A stretch of DNA of 64,000 nt, from positions 1,550,001 through 1,614,000 of the forward strand of contig NZ_CP187555.1 of assembly GCF_049860805.1 (NCBI RefSeq), given 5' to 3'. Numbering within the stretch: position 1 is the stretch's first letter; each line of letters opens with the position of its first letter. Shown one piece after another: positions 34,674-43,854 of this stretch. The position numbers and the translations under genes were made by a program. The notes below the pieces were generated by a model. That model was not told where the DNA came from. It saw only the letters and a program-made list of their open reading frames with translations, and ran no database searches. The DNA comes from Parabacteroides sp900760525 (lineage in GTDB: Bacteria > Bacteroidota > Bacteroidia > Bacteroidales > Tannerellaceae).

Positions 34674-34677
34674 AGCA

Positions 34678-35697
34678 TTAAGAGAATAATTTTACTTTTC
34701 TGAATATACGGTTCTTGCGGTCCAGCGTCATGAAATCCACCAAAAGCAGAATCAGCGCGATCCAGGCAAACGTCTGGAAACGTTCGTCATATTCCGAATA
34801 GACCTTGCTGTCCAGTTCCGATTTATTCATTTTATCGATCTCTTTTTGAAGTGCACGAAGTGCAGAATTGGTGTTGTCGGCACGGACATACGTTCCGTGA
34901 CCGGCAGCCGCAATCTCCTGGCACATCTCTTCATTCAGTTTCGTGATCACGACATTTCCTTCCTTGTCCTTCATGTAGTTGTTGCTGCCATCCACAGGGA
35001 TCGGGGAACCTTTCGGGTCGCCCATGCCGACAATGTTTACATGAATGCCTTTTTCTGCTGCTGCGGCAGCTGCTTTCACGGCATCGTCTTCGTGGTTCTC
35101 ACCATCGGTAATCAGTATAATCGCCTTGTCCGAGGTCTCGCTCGGCGTAAAGGAACGGACGGCAAGGTTGATAGCCGAACCGATCGCCGTACCTTGTGTC
35201 GACACCATCGACGGGTTGATGGAAGAAAGGAACATCTTGGCCGAGACATAATCAGAAGTGATGGGAAGCTGCGTGAAAGCATCTCCCGCAAAAACGATCA
35301 GTCCGACCTTATCATTCGAAAAGCCGTCGGTCAACTTGGATAACATCTGTTTGGCTTTGGACAGACGATCGGGCGAAACATCTTCCGCCAACATCGAATT
35401 GGATACGTCCAGACAAACCATGATCTCCACTCCCTGACGCTTCACTGTCTCCAGTTTGGAACCGAACTGTGGCCCGGCCATAACTATGATAACCATCGTA
35501 ATGGCTCCGAACAACAGCCAAAACTTCAGATGCTGACGCTTGGGAGAAACCTCCGGCATCAACTCTGCCAACAATTCAGGATTACCATATTTCTTTATTG
35601 CCTTCTTCTTCAAGACGATTGCATACACATAGAATGCAACCAGTACGGGAAGCAAGAAGAGCAAGTATAAAAAGTCCGGATGTGCAAAACGAAACAT
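34678..35697 (-). CDS. batB: Aerotolerance protein BatB (VWA)
   Basis: A 339-residue membrane protein: two N-terminal helices, a von Willebrand factor A domain with the metal site DVSNS (DxSxS) in VCLDVSNSMLAED, later TQLPITSDY and LITDGENHEDD, and a C-terminal helix (~305-325). The intact MIDAS suggests Mg-dependent ligand binding in the periplasm. Second of two adjacent VWA genes; 13 bases separate it from batA. Confidence 0.93.
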   Translation of the reverse strand: MFRFAHPDFLYLLFLLPVLVAFYVYAIVLKKKAIKKYGNPELLAELMPEVSPKRQHLKFWLLFGAITMVIIVMAGPQFGSKLETVKRQGVEIMVCLDVSNSMLAEDVSPDRLSKAKQMLSKLTDGFSNDKVGLIVFAGDAFTQLPITSDYVSAKMFLSSINPSMVSTQGTAIGSAINLAVRSFTPSETSDKAIILITDGENHEDDAVKAAAAAAEKGIHVNIVGMGDPKGSPIPVDGSNNYMKDKEGNVVITKLNEEMCQEIAAAGHGTYVRADNTNSALRALQKEIDKMNKSELDSKVYSEYDERFQTFAWIALILLLVDFMTLDRKNRIFRKVKLFS

Positions 35698-35710
35698 AAG
35701 CCTTTTATAT

Positions 35711-36697
35711 TTACGGTATATTTCTTAACAATGTATTTCTCAATAATATCTCGACCAGCAACAGCGAGAACAACAGGATCGCCCAATTCTTGTACTCTTC
35801 CTGCTTTTTACTGTATTCCTGCACGCTGATCTTCGTCTTCTCCATCTTGTCGATTTCCGAATAGATCTCCTTCAGACTGGCGTTGTCCGTCGCACGGAAA
35901 TACTGCCCGCCGGTCGTGGCAGCGATCTGTTTCAGAGTCGGTTCGTCGATCTCCACATCGACATCCATATACTGGACACCGAAAGCGGTCTGGAACGGAT
36001 AAGGCGCCTTGCCCTGCGTTCCGACGCCGATCGTATAAACACGTACGCCGAACGTCTTGGCAATCTCGGCAGCCGTCACCGGAGCGATCTCGCCCTGGTT
36101 GTTCACACCATCCGTCAACAGGATAATAACCTTCGACTTGGCCTGACTGTCCTTGATACGGCTGACTGCATTTGCCAACCCCAGACCGATCGCCGTCCCA
36201 TCCTGGATTATACCCGGCTGGACATCCTTGAAGAGGTTCAGCAGGACCGTATGGTCGGTCGTCAACGGACATTGCGTGAAACTCTCCGCCGCAAATACGA
36301 CCAACCCGATATTATCGTTCGGACGACCGTTGATAAAGGCGGACGCCACATCTTTGGATGCTTCCAGACGGTTCGGTTTCAAGTCCTGCGCCATCATACT
36401 GGTCGAAATATCCATTGCCAGCACGATGTCGATACCTTCGGTCGAAGAATTCTGCCAACTGTTGGTCGACTGCGGACGCGCCAATATCACGATCAGGACA
36501 GCTACCGCCGCCATACGCAAGATGAAAGGGACATGCCTGAGCCAGACTTTCCAGGAGCTTGCCCCCGGAGCATCGAAACCTTCTGTAGACGATACCTGCA
36601 AACTTGCCTGATTCTTGCTCAGTTTGTAGACGTACCATCCGATCATCGGGATCAGCAATAATAACAAATACAGATATGTAGGATTTGCAAATATCAT
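35711..36697 (-). CDS. batA: Aerotolerance protein BatA (VWA)
   Basis: A 328-residue homologue of BatB: N-terminal helix pair, VWA domain with MIDAS DISTS (VLAMDISTSMMAQDL), TQCPLTTDHT, LLTDGVNNQGE, and a C-terminal helix (NWAILLFSLLLVEILL). It may have arisen with batB by an old duplication. Starts one base before the stop codon of the preceding gene's end (36699), so expression is coupled. Confidence 0.93.
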   Translation of the reverse strand: MIFANPTYLYLLLLLIPMIGWYVYKLSKNQASLQVSSTEGFDAPGASSWKVWLRHVPFILRMAAVAVLIVILARPQSTNSWQNSSTEGIDIVLAMDISTSMMAQDLKPNRLEASKDVASAFINGRPNDNIGLVVFAAESFTQCPLTTDHTVLLNLFKDVQPGIIQDGTAIGLGLANAVSRIKDSQAKSKVIILLTDGVNNQGEIAPVTAAEIAKTFGVRVYTIGVGTQGKAPYPFQTAFGVQYMDVDVEIDEPTLKQIAATTGGQYFRATDNASLKEIYSEIDKMEKTKISVQEYSKKQEEYKNWAILLFSLLLVEILLRNTLLRNIP

Positions 36698-36698
36698 C

Positions 36699-37802
36699 TT
36701 ATTCTTTACTTATATTTGAATCATTCTTTGAATCGGTTTGCTTCTCATCGAGACGGTGCCCTGCGTTCAGTCGAGACGATGCGCTGCGTTCAGCCGAGAC
36801 GACGTCCTGCGTCTCGTCGAGACGATGCCCTACGTCTTGATGAGACGGAGAATCCTGTTCCGGCTCGACGATTTCCACCTTCGTCTGGTTGATGAACAGA
36901 TAAGCGTTCATCAAACTCAAATCGTTTTCATCAGGCAGCGGATTCATCTTCGCGAACTTCACGAAATCAGCCAGCTGCATGATCTGTTTCAGGCTTTCAT
37001 AGACAGAAGCCGCCTCCTGCTGCTTGCGGATGATATCGAGTATCTCGCCGGAAGTCATTTCCATCGCATTGATACCGAAACGATCCACAATATAACGGCG
37101 CAACGTATCCGTAATCAATGTATAATACTCCTTGCTACGCCCCTGTTGCCAGAGTTTCTGCTGCTTGATCTCGTCGAGTTCCTTGATCGCCTGTTCGTGA
37201 GGCGGAAGTTTCGGTTCCGGCTTCTTGAACGGCATGATGGATTGACGGTTACGCATACGTTTGATCACGTAGGCAACCACACAGATCAGGAACAGAGTCA
37301 GCAACACGCCAAATATCCAAGGATAATAATCGGCCAATACAAAAGGCGGCTTCCAGACGCTTTTTATATCGTAAAACTCCTCCGGTTTGTCAGCATTGAC
37401 AGGGACTGTCGACACCTTCAAGGCCACCTGGTTGGAGTAAACGGTATCCGCCCCGTCGATCACCATGAACGGGGGCAGCAGATAAAGGGAAGAGTCGAAA
37501 GAGGTTACCAGCAAGTCCTGCTTGATCAGCAGGCGATCGTTTTCGATCAACGTGGAATCCGCTTTCGGAATTTCCAGCACCTCCACACCTGCCATCAACG
37601 TGTCGCGAGGGATGACGAGCTGAACGGCTTTATCTTTGTCTGTCGTTACCGTCAAATGTAAAACAGTCTGCTCTCCGATCAGTATGGCGGCAGAATCGAC
37701 ACGGACGTCAACGAGTGTCTGCTGCGCATACGCTTTCCCACCGGACAGGAACGTCCCCCCGGCGAGTGCAAGTAACAGAATGCTTTTCTTTATTAATTTC
37801 AT
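36699..37802 (-). CDS. Bat-operon membrane protein with repeat-encoded tail
   Basis: A 367-residue protein: signal peptide (ILLLALAGGTFLSGGKAYA), periplasmic beta domain (~27-155), one helix (~160-183, YPWIFGVLLTLFLICVVAYV), cytoplasmic helices with TLRRYIVDRFGINAMEMTSGEI. Resembles the DUF4381/BatD-like members between DUF58 and batA genes. The last ~45 residues are odd: they are encoded by four copies of a 23-bp DNA repeat (36749-36840), which gives GHRLDET, ASSRLNAGHRLDEKQ and so on in shifting frames. The tail is probably dispensable. Function in the complex is inferred from position. Confidence 0.85.
   Translation of the reverse strand: MKLIKKSILLLALAGGTFLSGGKAYAQQTLVDVRVDSAAILIGEQTVLHLTVTTDKDKAVQLVIPRDTLMAGVEVLEIPKADSTLIENDRLLIKQDLLVTSFDSSLYLLPPFMVIDGADTVYSNQVALKVSTVPVNADKPEEFYDIKSVWKPPFVLADYYPWIFGVLLTLFLICVVAYVIKRMRNRQSIMPFKKPEPKLPPHEQAIKELDEIKQQKLWQQGRSKEYYTLITDTLRRYIVDRFGINAMEMTSGEILDIIRKQQEAASVYESLKQIMQLADFVKFAKMNPLPDENDLSLMNAYLFINQTKVEIVEPEQDSPSHQDVGHRLDETQDVVSAERSASSRLNAGHRLDEKQTDSKNDSNISKE
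36749..36840. repeat. Four tandem 23-bp repeats in a coding region
   Basis: Units at 36749-36771, 36772-36794, 36795-36817 and 36818-36840, each starting CGAGACG; a partial fifth (TGAGACGGA) follows. Unit 3 with the next base pairs is itself a hairpin (CGAGACG, eight-base loop, CGTCTCG). As 23 is not a multiple of three, each copy is read in a different frame. Confidence 0.88.
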
Positions 37803-37811
37803 TTGTTTGCT

Positions 37812-38681
37812 TTAATTACGTTTGTCAAAAAGAGCAATCAATGCTTTCACATAATCATCTTCCGTACGGACGGAAACCGAATCGACACGACATTTCTTGA
37901 ACGAATCGCTCATGGCAGCCTGCCGGCGATCCCACCATTCCTTGTAGGCGGCGCGTACACGAGCGGACGAGCTGTCTATCCAGCGCTCCTGCCCGGTCTC
38001 CGCATCCTTGATCTTCATCAACCCTACAGCCGGAAGTTCCGTCTCGCGGCGATCGTACACCTGTATGGCGACCACGTCATGCTTACGGTTGGCGATGGTC
38101 AAGGCATCCTTGAAACCGTCCTTGTCGATAAAGTCGGAGATCAAGAAAGCCGTACAACGCTTCTTGATCGCATTGGTCAGATATTTCAATGCCTGTGCAA
38201 TATTGGTCTGCTTTTTATCCGGCTGAAAGTCGATCAGTTCGCGAATGATATACAAGATATGTTTCTTCCCTTTCTGGGGAGGAATAAACTTCTCTATCTT
38301 GTCGGAGAAGAACACCACGCCGATCTTGTCGTTGTTCTGGATGGCCGAGAAAGCCAGTGTCGCTGCGATCTCCGTAATGATTTCTTTCTTCATTACATTC
38401 ACAGAACCAAAGTCCCTACTCCCCGACACGTCGATCAGCAACATCACCGTCAGTTCCCGTTCTTCCTCAAACACCTTCACATAAGGGCGGACGTAACGGG
38501 CGGTCACGTTCCAGTCGATATCGCGGATATCATCTCCGTATTGATACTCGCGCACTTCGCTGAACGCCATACCACGTCCTTTGAACGCAGAATGGTATTG
38601 TCCTGCAAAAATATTGCGGGACAAGCCACGAGTCTTTATCTCAATCCGTCGAACTTTCTTTAATAGTTCACTTGTTTCCAT
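37812..38681 (-). CDS. DUF58 domain protein of the Bat operon
   Basis: A 289-residue cytoplasmic protein with the DUF58 core: RRIEIKTRGLSRNIFAGQYHSAFKGRGMAFSEVR split over the N-terminus, YGDDIRDIDWNVTARY, and a VWA-like half (MLLIDVSGSRDFG) with a MIDAS-type DVSGS. DUF58 proteins always accompany MoxR ATPases and are thought to be their partner in assembling or activating membrane VWA proteins. Three bases after moxR. Confidence 0.92.
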   Translation of the reverse strand: METSELLKKVRRIEIKTRGLSRNIFAGQYHSAFKGRGMAFSEVREYQYGDDIRDIDWNVTARYVRPYVKVFEEERELTVMLLIDVSGSRDFGSVNVMKKEIITEIAATLAFSAIQNNDKIGVVFFSDKIEKFIPPQKGKKHILYIIRELIDFQPDKKQTNIAQALKYLTNAIKKRCTAFLISDFIDKDGFKDALTIANRKHDVVAIQVYDRRETELPAVGLMKIKDAETGQERWIDSSSARVRAAYKEWWDRRQAAMSDSFKKCRVDSVSVRTEDDYVKALIALFDKRN

Positions 38682-38684
38682 TAT

Positions 38685-39680
38685 TTAAGGTACTTCGACT
38701 TTGTTCAGAATTTCGCTGATCACCTCTTCGGATGTCAGGTTATTGGCTTCCGCTTCGTAGCTCAAACCGATACGGTGACGCATCACGTCGTGGCATACGG
38801 CACGGATATCTTCAGGGATCACATACCCTCTGCGTTTGATAAAGGCATACGCACGGGCAGCTAATGCCAAATTGATGGATGCACGCGGAGAGGCGCCGAA
38901 GGAGATCATATTAGACAGATTTGCCAAACCATGTTCCTGCGGGAAGCGGGTAGCAAACACGATATCTACGATATAGCGTTCGATCTTTTCGTCCAGATAA
39001 ACCTCACGGACCACCTTGCGGGCTTCGAGGATCTCATCTTTCGTCAGGATCGGTTTGATGTCCGGCTTCACTCCGGAGATATTCTGACGGATAATCAGCT
39101 TTTCCTCTTCTTTCTTCGGATAGTTGATGATGACCTTCAGCATGAAACGGTCTACCTGTGCTTCAGGCAGCGGATAGGTTCCTTCCTGCTCGATCGGGTT
39201 CTGGGTCGCCATTACTAAAAAAGGAGACGGCAACTTGTATGTATTTTCGCTGATTGTCACCTGGCGTTCCTGCATCGCTTCCAGAAGGGCGCTCTGCACC
39301 TTTGCCGGAGCACGGTTGATTTCATCCGCCAATACAAAATTAGCGAAGACGGGACCTTGTTTGACTTGGAATTCTTCGCTTTTCTGACTATATATCATCG
39401 TTCCGATTACGTCGGCCGGCAGCAAGTCCGGCGTGAACTGAATACGGCTGTATTTCGCATCGATCAATGATGCCAGTGTCTTAATAGCCAATGTCTTTGC
39501 CAATCCCGGCACACCTTCCAGCAGGATATGGCCATCTGAAAGCAGACCGATCAATAATGATTCAACCAAATGTTTCTGTCCAACAATTACCTGGTCCATA
39601 CCCATCGTAATCATGTTCACAAACGAACTTTTACTTTCAATTCGCTCGTTCAACTCACGAATGTCTACTGTCTGACTCAT
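38685..39680 (-). CDS. MoxR family AAA+ ATPase
   Basis: A 331-residue AAA+ ATPase of the MoxR family. Walker A in LEGVPGLAKT, Walker B FVLADEINR, sensor 1 ATQNP, arginine-containing GASPRAS near the C-terminus. MoxR proteins act as chaperone-like ATPases for maturation of VWA-domain partners; here BatA, BatB and the DUF58 protein are encoded just downstream. It is the first gene of the eight-gene operon and has a perfect -7 box 53 bases before the start. Confidence 0.95.
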   Translation of the reverse strand: MSQTVDIRELNERIESKSSFVNMITMGMDQVIVGQKHLVESLLIGLLSDGHILLEGVPGLAKTLAIKTLASLIDAKYSRIQFTPDLLPADVIGTMIYSQKSEEFQVKQGPVFANFVLADEINRAPAKVQSALLEAMQERQVTISENTYKLPSPFLVMATQNPIEQEGTYPLPEAQVDRFMLKVIINYPKKEEEKLIIRQNISGVKPDIKPILTKDEILEARKVVREVYLDEKIERYIVDIVFATRFPQEHGLANLSNMISFGASPRASINLALAARAYAFIKRRGYVIPEDIRAVCHDVMRHRIGLSYEAEANNLTSEEVISEILNKVEVP

Positions 39681-39732
39681 AGATTTTCTTCAATTATATT
39701 ATTACTATTTTTACTTGCTTTTTTAAGATGCA

Positions 39733-39740
39733 CAAAATTA
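39733..39740 (-). promoter_or_regulatory. -7 box of the Bat operon
   Basis: TAATTTTG on the minus strand, a perfect TAnnTTTG element, 53 bases before the moxR start. No clear -33 element. Confidence 0.6.
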
Positions 39741-39836
39741 GAAATGTTAAATTCGTATGCTGCACTTTCGCAGTTAAATAATACTAACCTGCGCAGAACT
39801 ATTTTGTTTTATTTTACTTAAAAGGGAGAGTTTTCG

Positions 39837-41147
39837 TTACTGTTTACCACTCAGTATCTCAGTCTGCCGGGCAGCAGCTTTTTCGACGGAAGAGCGGTCA
39901 CGACGGTCGATGCCATACATTTCCGGTGCAGGCACCTCGATCACAGTGCCGATAGGCACGTTATTCGGGTCTTTAATGATGGCTTTATTATATTCATACA
40001 GATATACCCAGAACAATTTGCTCCCGTAATATTTCAACGAGATCAGCGTCAGACGGCTTCCCGGCTCGATCTTGACACGGGCAATAACTTTAGGCGAAGC
40101 AGTTTTCGGCTTTGTCGACGTATCCGGAGTATCGGCACGTGCAGCCGTCACTGGCTCTTCCGCTTTTAGAGGAACCGGATCTTCTGACAAAGGGAGCGTA
40201 TCTTGCATGGAAAGCCCGACATCTTCCGTCATCACAACCGTATCTTCGGTTAAAGAAGCAGAGTCTCCCGTAACAGTATCGTTCTTCCAAACAGCCACTT
40301 TCTTCTTTAAAGCAAGCATTTCCTTGTCTTCTTTAGAAAAGAAAAAGATATTCAAGGACAAACAGATACCGAAACAAGCCAGAAAAATAACGACTACCCA
40401 AATGATCAACTTCAGTTTATTCCGAGACATATCCACACCTACGTTTGTTTCCGAAGAGCCGGCAATTTGATCATCCTTCATGGAATATCCTGGCTGACTG
40501 ACTTCCGGCGCTTTTGGGATTTCAGATGCTTCAGGCGTCTCTGTTGAAAAACCGAGGATTCCCAAAGTCTCAGGGACTCCTTCCATTATTTTATCATATG
40601 TCTCTTTTGATATTTCTTCTGGAATCTCTTCAGACGTTTCTTCCGAAGCATCTTCAGGTACTTCCGGGATTTCTTCAACCGTTTCCGAGATCTCCGGTTC
40701 ATCAAGAATCGCCTCTTCCTGTGGTTGGGGCTTCTCTTCAGGCATAACCTCTTCTACCGATTCGTCTTCCACCTCCTTTTCTTCAGGTTCGCCGGGTACG
40801 ACATCCATATCGGTAAAATCGACATTCTCGCCCAGTTCGGTCGTTTCAAAAAAAGAGAACGGCCTGTTGACAAGCTCCCGCAACTCCTTATCCGGCAGAA
40901 AGGAAAACTTGTAATGTTCCGGGATTACAAAACGTTCACCCGTATTCACATGGATGCTCTCACGCTTCTCCACCGGAATGATTTTAAAAGTACCGAGACC
41001 TTTGACCTTTACCAGTTTATCCGTATAGACACCTTTCGACACGACCGCTATGAACTCCCTCAGAAAGCGCTCGGTACTATTCTTGTCCTTACCTGTATAT
41101 TCGGCCAACAGAGCGGCTAAATCCTGTATTGTCAGCCGGTTATTCAT
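39837..41147 (-). CDS. HU-type domain, membrane helix and LysM domain fusion
   Basis: A 436-residue protein in four parts: residues ~1-95 an HU/IHF-like DNA-binding domain (VKVKGLGTFKIIP, NTGERFVIPEHYKFSF); ~100-240 a very acidic, proline-rich linker; ~245-270 one membrane helix (LKLIIWVVVIFLACFGICL); ~355-410 a LysM-like domain (VKIEPGSRLTLISLKYYG, then IIKDPNNVPIGTVIEVP). Topology puts the HU part in the cytoplasm and LysM in the periplasm, so it may link the nucleoid to peptidoglycan. DNA binding by this diverged HU domain is not proven. Overlaps the end of the upstream HU gene by eight bases. Confidence 0.85.
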   Translation of the reverse strand: MNNRLTIQDLAALLAEYTGKDKNSTERFLREFIAVVSKGVYTDKLVKVKGLGTFKIIPVEKRESIHVNTGERFVIPEHYKFSFLPDKELRELVNRPFSFFETTELGENVDFTDMDVVPGEPEEKEVEDESVEEVMPEEKPQPQEEAILDEPEISETVEEIPEVPEDASEETSEEIPEEISKETYDKIMEGVPETLGILGFSTETPEASEIPKAPEVSQPGYSMKDDQIAGSSETNVGVDMSRNKLKLIIWVVVIFLACFGICLSLNIFFFSKEDKEMLALKKKVAVWKNDTVTGDSASLTEDTVVMTEDVGLSMQDTLPLSEDPVPLKAEEPVTAARADTPDTSTKPKTASPKVIARVKIEPGSRLTLISLKYYGSKLFWVYLYEYNKAIIKDPNNVPIGTVIEVPAPEMYGIDRRDRSSVEKAAARQTEILSGKQ

Positions 41148-41442
41148 GGTCTCCTAATTCTTTTAGTTTATTCTTGACAGTCGTTCCGGGTTTAAACACC
41201 GGGACGAGCTTGGGAGGGACTAAATACCGTTTGCCGTTTGAAGGATTGACCGAGATCCGTTCCGCTTTCTTTTTCACCTCGAACTGACCGAAGCCCTGCA
41301 AGTAGATGGTGTCGTTGTCTACCAGACGCGAACTGACGACAGAACTCAGTACAGAAAGCGTTTCAGCGACTTCCTGCGCAGTCCAGCCCATGCGGGCGGC
41401 AAGTTCAGTAACCAGTTCCTTATTTTTCATATCCGCATCCAT
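41140..41442 (-). CDS. HU-family DNA-binding protein
   Basis: A 100-residue HU/IHF-like protein: N-terminal helices (LVTELAARMGWTAQEVAETL), the DNA-binding arm (GFGQFEVKKKAERISVNPSNG) and a C-terminal helix. The arm keeps the proline in NPSNGKR that kinks DNA. ATG at 41442, or four codons later at 41430. It overlaps the HU-TM-LysM gene, so the two HU proteins are translationally coupled and could form heterodimers that bring the membrane-bound partner to DNA. Confidence 0.9.
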   Translation of the reverse strand: MDADMKNKELVTELAARMGWTAQEVAETLSVLSSVVSSRLVDNDTIYLQGFGQFEVKKKAERISVNPSNGKRYLVPPKLVPVFKPGTTVKNKLKELGDHE

Positions 41443-41513
41443 TAATAGATTATGCAGCTATATTAGTTATTTTTTCGTAAACCGACAAACATCTTTGCAG
41501 TTTTTATATCAAA

Positions 41514-42809
41514 TTAAAGTACGCTTCCATACAGGTCGAAAGCCTGCGCATCGTCAATCCGTACGTTATAAAACGTTCCGGGGATCAACGGCTTCTCTTT
41601 AGAAACAAGAATCTCCGGATCGACCTCCGGCGAATCGAATTCCGTACGGCCTACATAGAAGTCGTCTTCCTCCCGATCGACCATCACCTTGAATTCCTTT
41701 CCGATCTTGGAGCCGTTCACTTCAGCCGAAATGCCTTCCTGTATACGCATCAGGTAGTCCAGACGGTCTTGTTTGACGTCCGGATCGATATCATCGGTAT
41801 AATGCTTAAACGAATAGGTTCCTTCTTCATGGCTATAGGCGAAAGCACCCATACGTTCGAAACGGGCTTTCTTTACGAATTCGACCAATTCTTCAAAGTC
41901 TTGTTCGGTTTCTCCCGGATGGCCGACCATCAGGGTCGTACGCAGATGGATGCCGGGGACTTCTTCCCGCATCCGGCGTATCAGGGCATACGTTTCTTCT
42001 TTCGTGATGTTCCGGCGCATTTTCTTCAACATCGGGTCACTGATATGCTGAAGGGCGATATCCATATATTTGCAGACATTATCGCGTTCACGCATCACCC
42101 TGAGCAGGTCATAAGGAAAATGGGACGGATAGCCATAATGCAAGCGAATCCATTCCACTCCCGGAATGTCGGAGATGCGTTCCACCAACTCCGGCAACGC
42201 ATGACGTTTATACAAATCCAAACCGTAATAAGTCAAATCCTGGGCGATCACCTGAAATTCCTTCACGCCCTGTTTCACCAGCAGGCGGACTTCTTTCTCG
42301 ATCTCTTCCATCGGTATGGACTGGTAATGCCCCGTGCTGATCGGAATGGCGCAGTACGAACAGGTACGGTCACACCCTTCGGCGATCTTCAGGTAGGCGT
42401 AGTGCCGGGGAGTTGTCAAGATACGGTCGGCAGCCAGTTCCCGGTGGTAAGATTTGCCTAAATCGTTCAGCAACTCCTTCCAATTAAACTTTCCGTAGAA
42501 ACGGTCGACTTCCGGCAACTCATTTTCCAGATCTTTCAGGAACCGTTCGGAAAGGCACCCCATGACAAAGAGTTTACCGATCTTCCCTTTCTTCTTGGCT
42601 TCCCCTAAATCAAGGATCATATTAATCGATTCTTCTTGTGCGTCACCGATAAAACCACACGTGTTTACAACGACGATTTCACCGTTAATCTTGTGAGGAT
42701 CATGTTCGACGGTATATCCGTTCGCCACAAACTGGCGCATAAGTTGTTCCGAATCCACCAGGTTCTTCGAACATCCCAGCGTTATGATATCTACTTTATT
42801 TTTTCTCAT
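41514..42809 (-). CDS. rimO: Ribosomal protein S12 methylthiotransferase
   Basis: A 431-residue radical-SAM enzyme that adds a methylthio group to Asp of ribosomal protein S12. The N-terminal UPF0004 domain opens VDIITLGCSKNLVDSE with its iron-sulfur cysteines; the radical-SAM cluster is CDRTCSYC (CxxxCxxC); the C-terminus has a TRAM domain (FKVMVDREEDDFYVGRTEF). The SKNLVDSE signature separates RimO from MiaB. I place the start at the ATG at 42809 (MRKNKVD); an upstream ATG at 42824 is possible. 21 bases after ftsY. Confidence 0.96.
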   Translation of the reverse strand: MRKNKVDIITLGCSKNLVDSEQLMRQFVANGYTVEHDPHKINGEIVVVNTCGFIGDAQEESINMILDLGEAKKKGKIGKLFVMGCLSERFLKDLENELPEVDRFYGKFNWKELLNDLGKSYHRELAADRILTTPRHYAYLKIAEGCDRTCSYCAIPISTGHYQSIPMEEIEKEVRLLVKQGVKEFQVIAQDLTYYGLDLYKRHALPELVERISDIPGVEWIRLHYGYPSHFPYDLLRVMRERDNVCKYMDIALQHISDPMLKKMRRNITKEETYALIRRMREEVPGIHLRTTLMVGHPGETEQDFEELVEFVKKARFERMGAFAYSHEEGTYSFKHYTDDIDPDVKQDRLDYLMRIQEGISAEVNGSKIGKEFKVMVDREEDDFYVGRTEFDSPEVDPEILVSKEKPLIPGTFYNVRIDDAQAFDLYGSVL

Positions 42810-42830
42810 ATATGGTTCAAACAACCCTCT

Positions 42831-43784
42831 TTATTCTCCGAAAAGGGAGTTTACAAATTCTTTTCTGTTGAACACCTGCAGGTCTTCCATTCCTTCCCCC
42901 AAGCCGATATACTTGACAGGAATACGGAAATGGTCTGAAATGCCGATCACGACACCTCCTTTGGCCGTACCGTCCAATTTGGTAACCGCCAAAGCATTCA
43001 CTTCGGTTGCGGCCGTAAACTGCTTGGCTTGTTCAAATGCATTCTGCCCGGTAGAGCCGTCCAATACCAACAAGACTTCGTGCGGGGCATCGGGAATCAC
43101 CTTCTTCATAACATTCTTGATCTTGGTCAGCTCGTTCATCAGATTGATCTTGTTATGCAGACGGCCGGCGGTATCGATGATAACCACATCCGCCCCGTTT
43201 GCTTTCGCCGAACTCAAAGTGTCGAAAGCCACCGAAGCAGGGTCCGAACCCATCTTCTGCTTCACGATAGGCACTCCCACCCGTTCGCTCCAAATCACCA
43301 ACTGTTCTACGGCTGCGGCACGGAACGTATCGGCAGCTCCCAGATATACATTTTTACCGGCCTTCTTGAACTGATAAGCCAATTTGCCGATAGTAGTCGT
43401 CTTGCCTACCCCGTTCACGCCTACGACCATGATGACATACGGCTTCTTGTTTTCCGGAACCGTGAACGACTCCAAATCTTCCGTATGGTTCTCCGTAAGC
43501 AGAGAGGCAATCTCTTCACGCAGGATCGCCGTCAACTCACCGGTTGTCACGTACTTGTCTTTAGCCACGCGATCTTCGATACGGGAAATGATCTTCAGCG
43601 TAGTATCTACTCCGACATCGGATGTGATCAGTACCTCTTCCAGGTTGTCCAGCACTTCGTCATCCACCTTGCTCTTACCGGCAATGGCTCTGGTAATCTT
43701 AGAAAATACATTTTCTTTTGTCTTAGATAACCCTTTGTCCAGAGTTTCCTTTTTTTCCTTACTGAAAAAGCTAAAAATACCCAT
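42831..43784 (-). CDS. ftsY: Signal recognition particle receptor FtsY
   Basis: A 317-residue SRP GTPase receptor that docks translating ribosomes at the membrane. N-terminal helical N domain, then G-domain motifs: GVNGVGKTTTIGKLA (G1), DTFRAAAVEQL (G2), DTAGRLHN (G3), TKLDGTAKGG (G4) and the final GLGEGMEDLQVF. The acidic A domain of E. coli FtsY is absent, as in many Bacteroidetes. Probably in one operon with rimO and the two HU genes downstream. Confidence 0.97.
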   Translation of the reverse strand: MGIFSFFSKEKKETLDKGLSKTKENVFSKITRAIAGKSKVDDEVLDNLEEVLITSDVGVDTTLKIISRIEDRVAKDKYVTTGELTAILREEIASLLTENHTEDLESFTVPENKKPYVIMVVGVNGVGKTTTIGKLAYQFKKAGKNVYLGAADTFRAAAVEQLVIWSERVGVPIVKQKMGSDPASVAFDTLSSAKANGADVVIIDTAGRLHNKINLMNELTKIKNVMKKVIPDAPHEVLLVLDGSTGQNAFEQAKQFTAATEVNALAVTKLDGTAKGGVVIGISDHFRIPVKYIGLGEGMEDLQVFNRKEFVNSLFGE

Positions 43785-43854
43785 ATCTTATACTGCTTAA
43801 TTTATTTCTTTTCTGAATGAGTGCGCTAAATTACTAAATAATTTTCAATTTCCA

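Noticed and set aside
36738..37661. 307-codon plus-strand frame opposite the Bat-operon membrane protein
   Set aside because: Antisense shadow of a gene with signal peptide, membrane helix and operon context; the translation has no domain-like pattern.
37803..38663. 286-codon plus-strand reading frame opposite the DUF58 gene
   Set aside because: It is the antisense of a clearly conserved gene, His/Arg-rich and without any family motif; a shadow frame.
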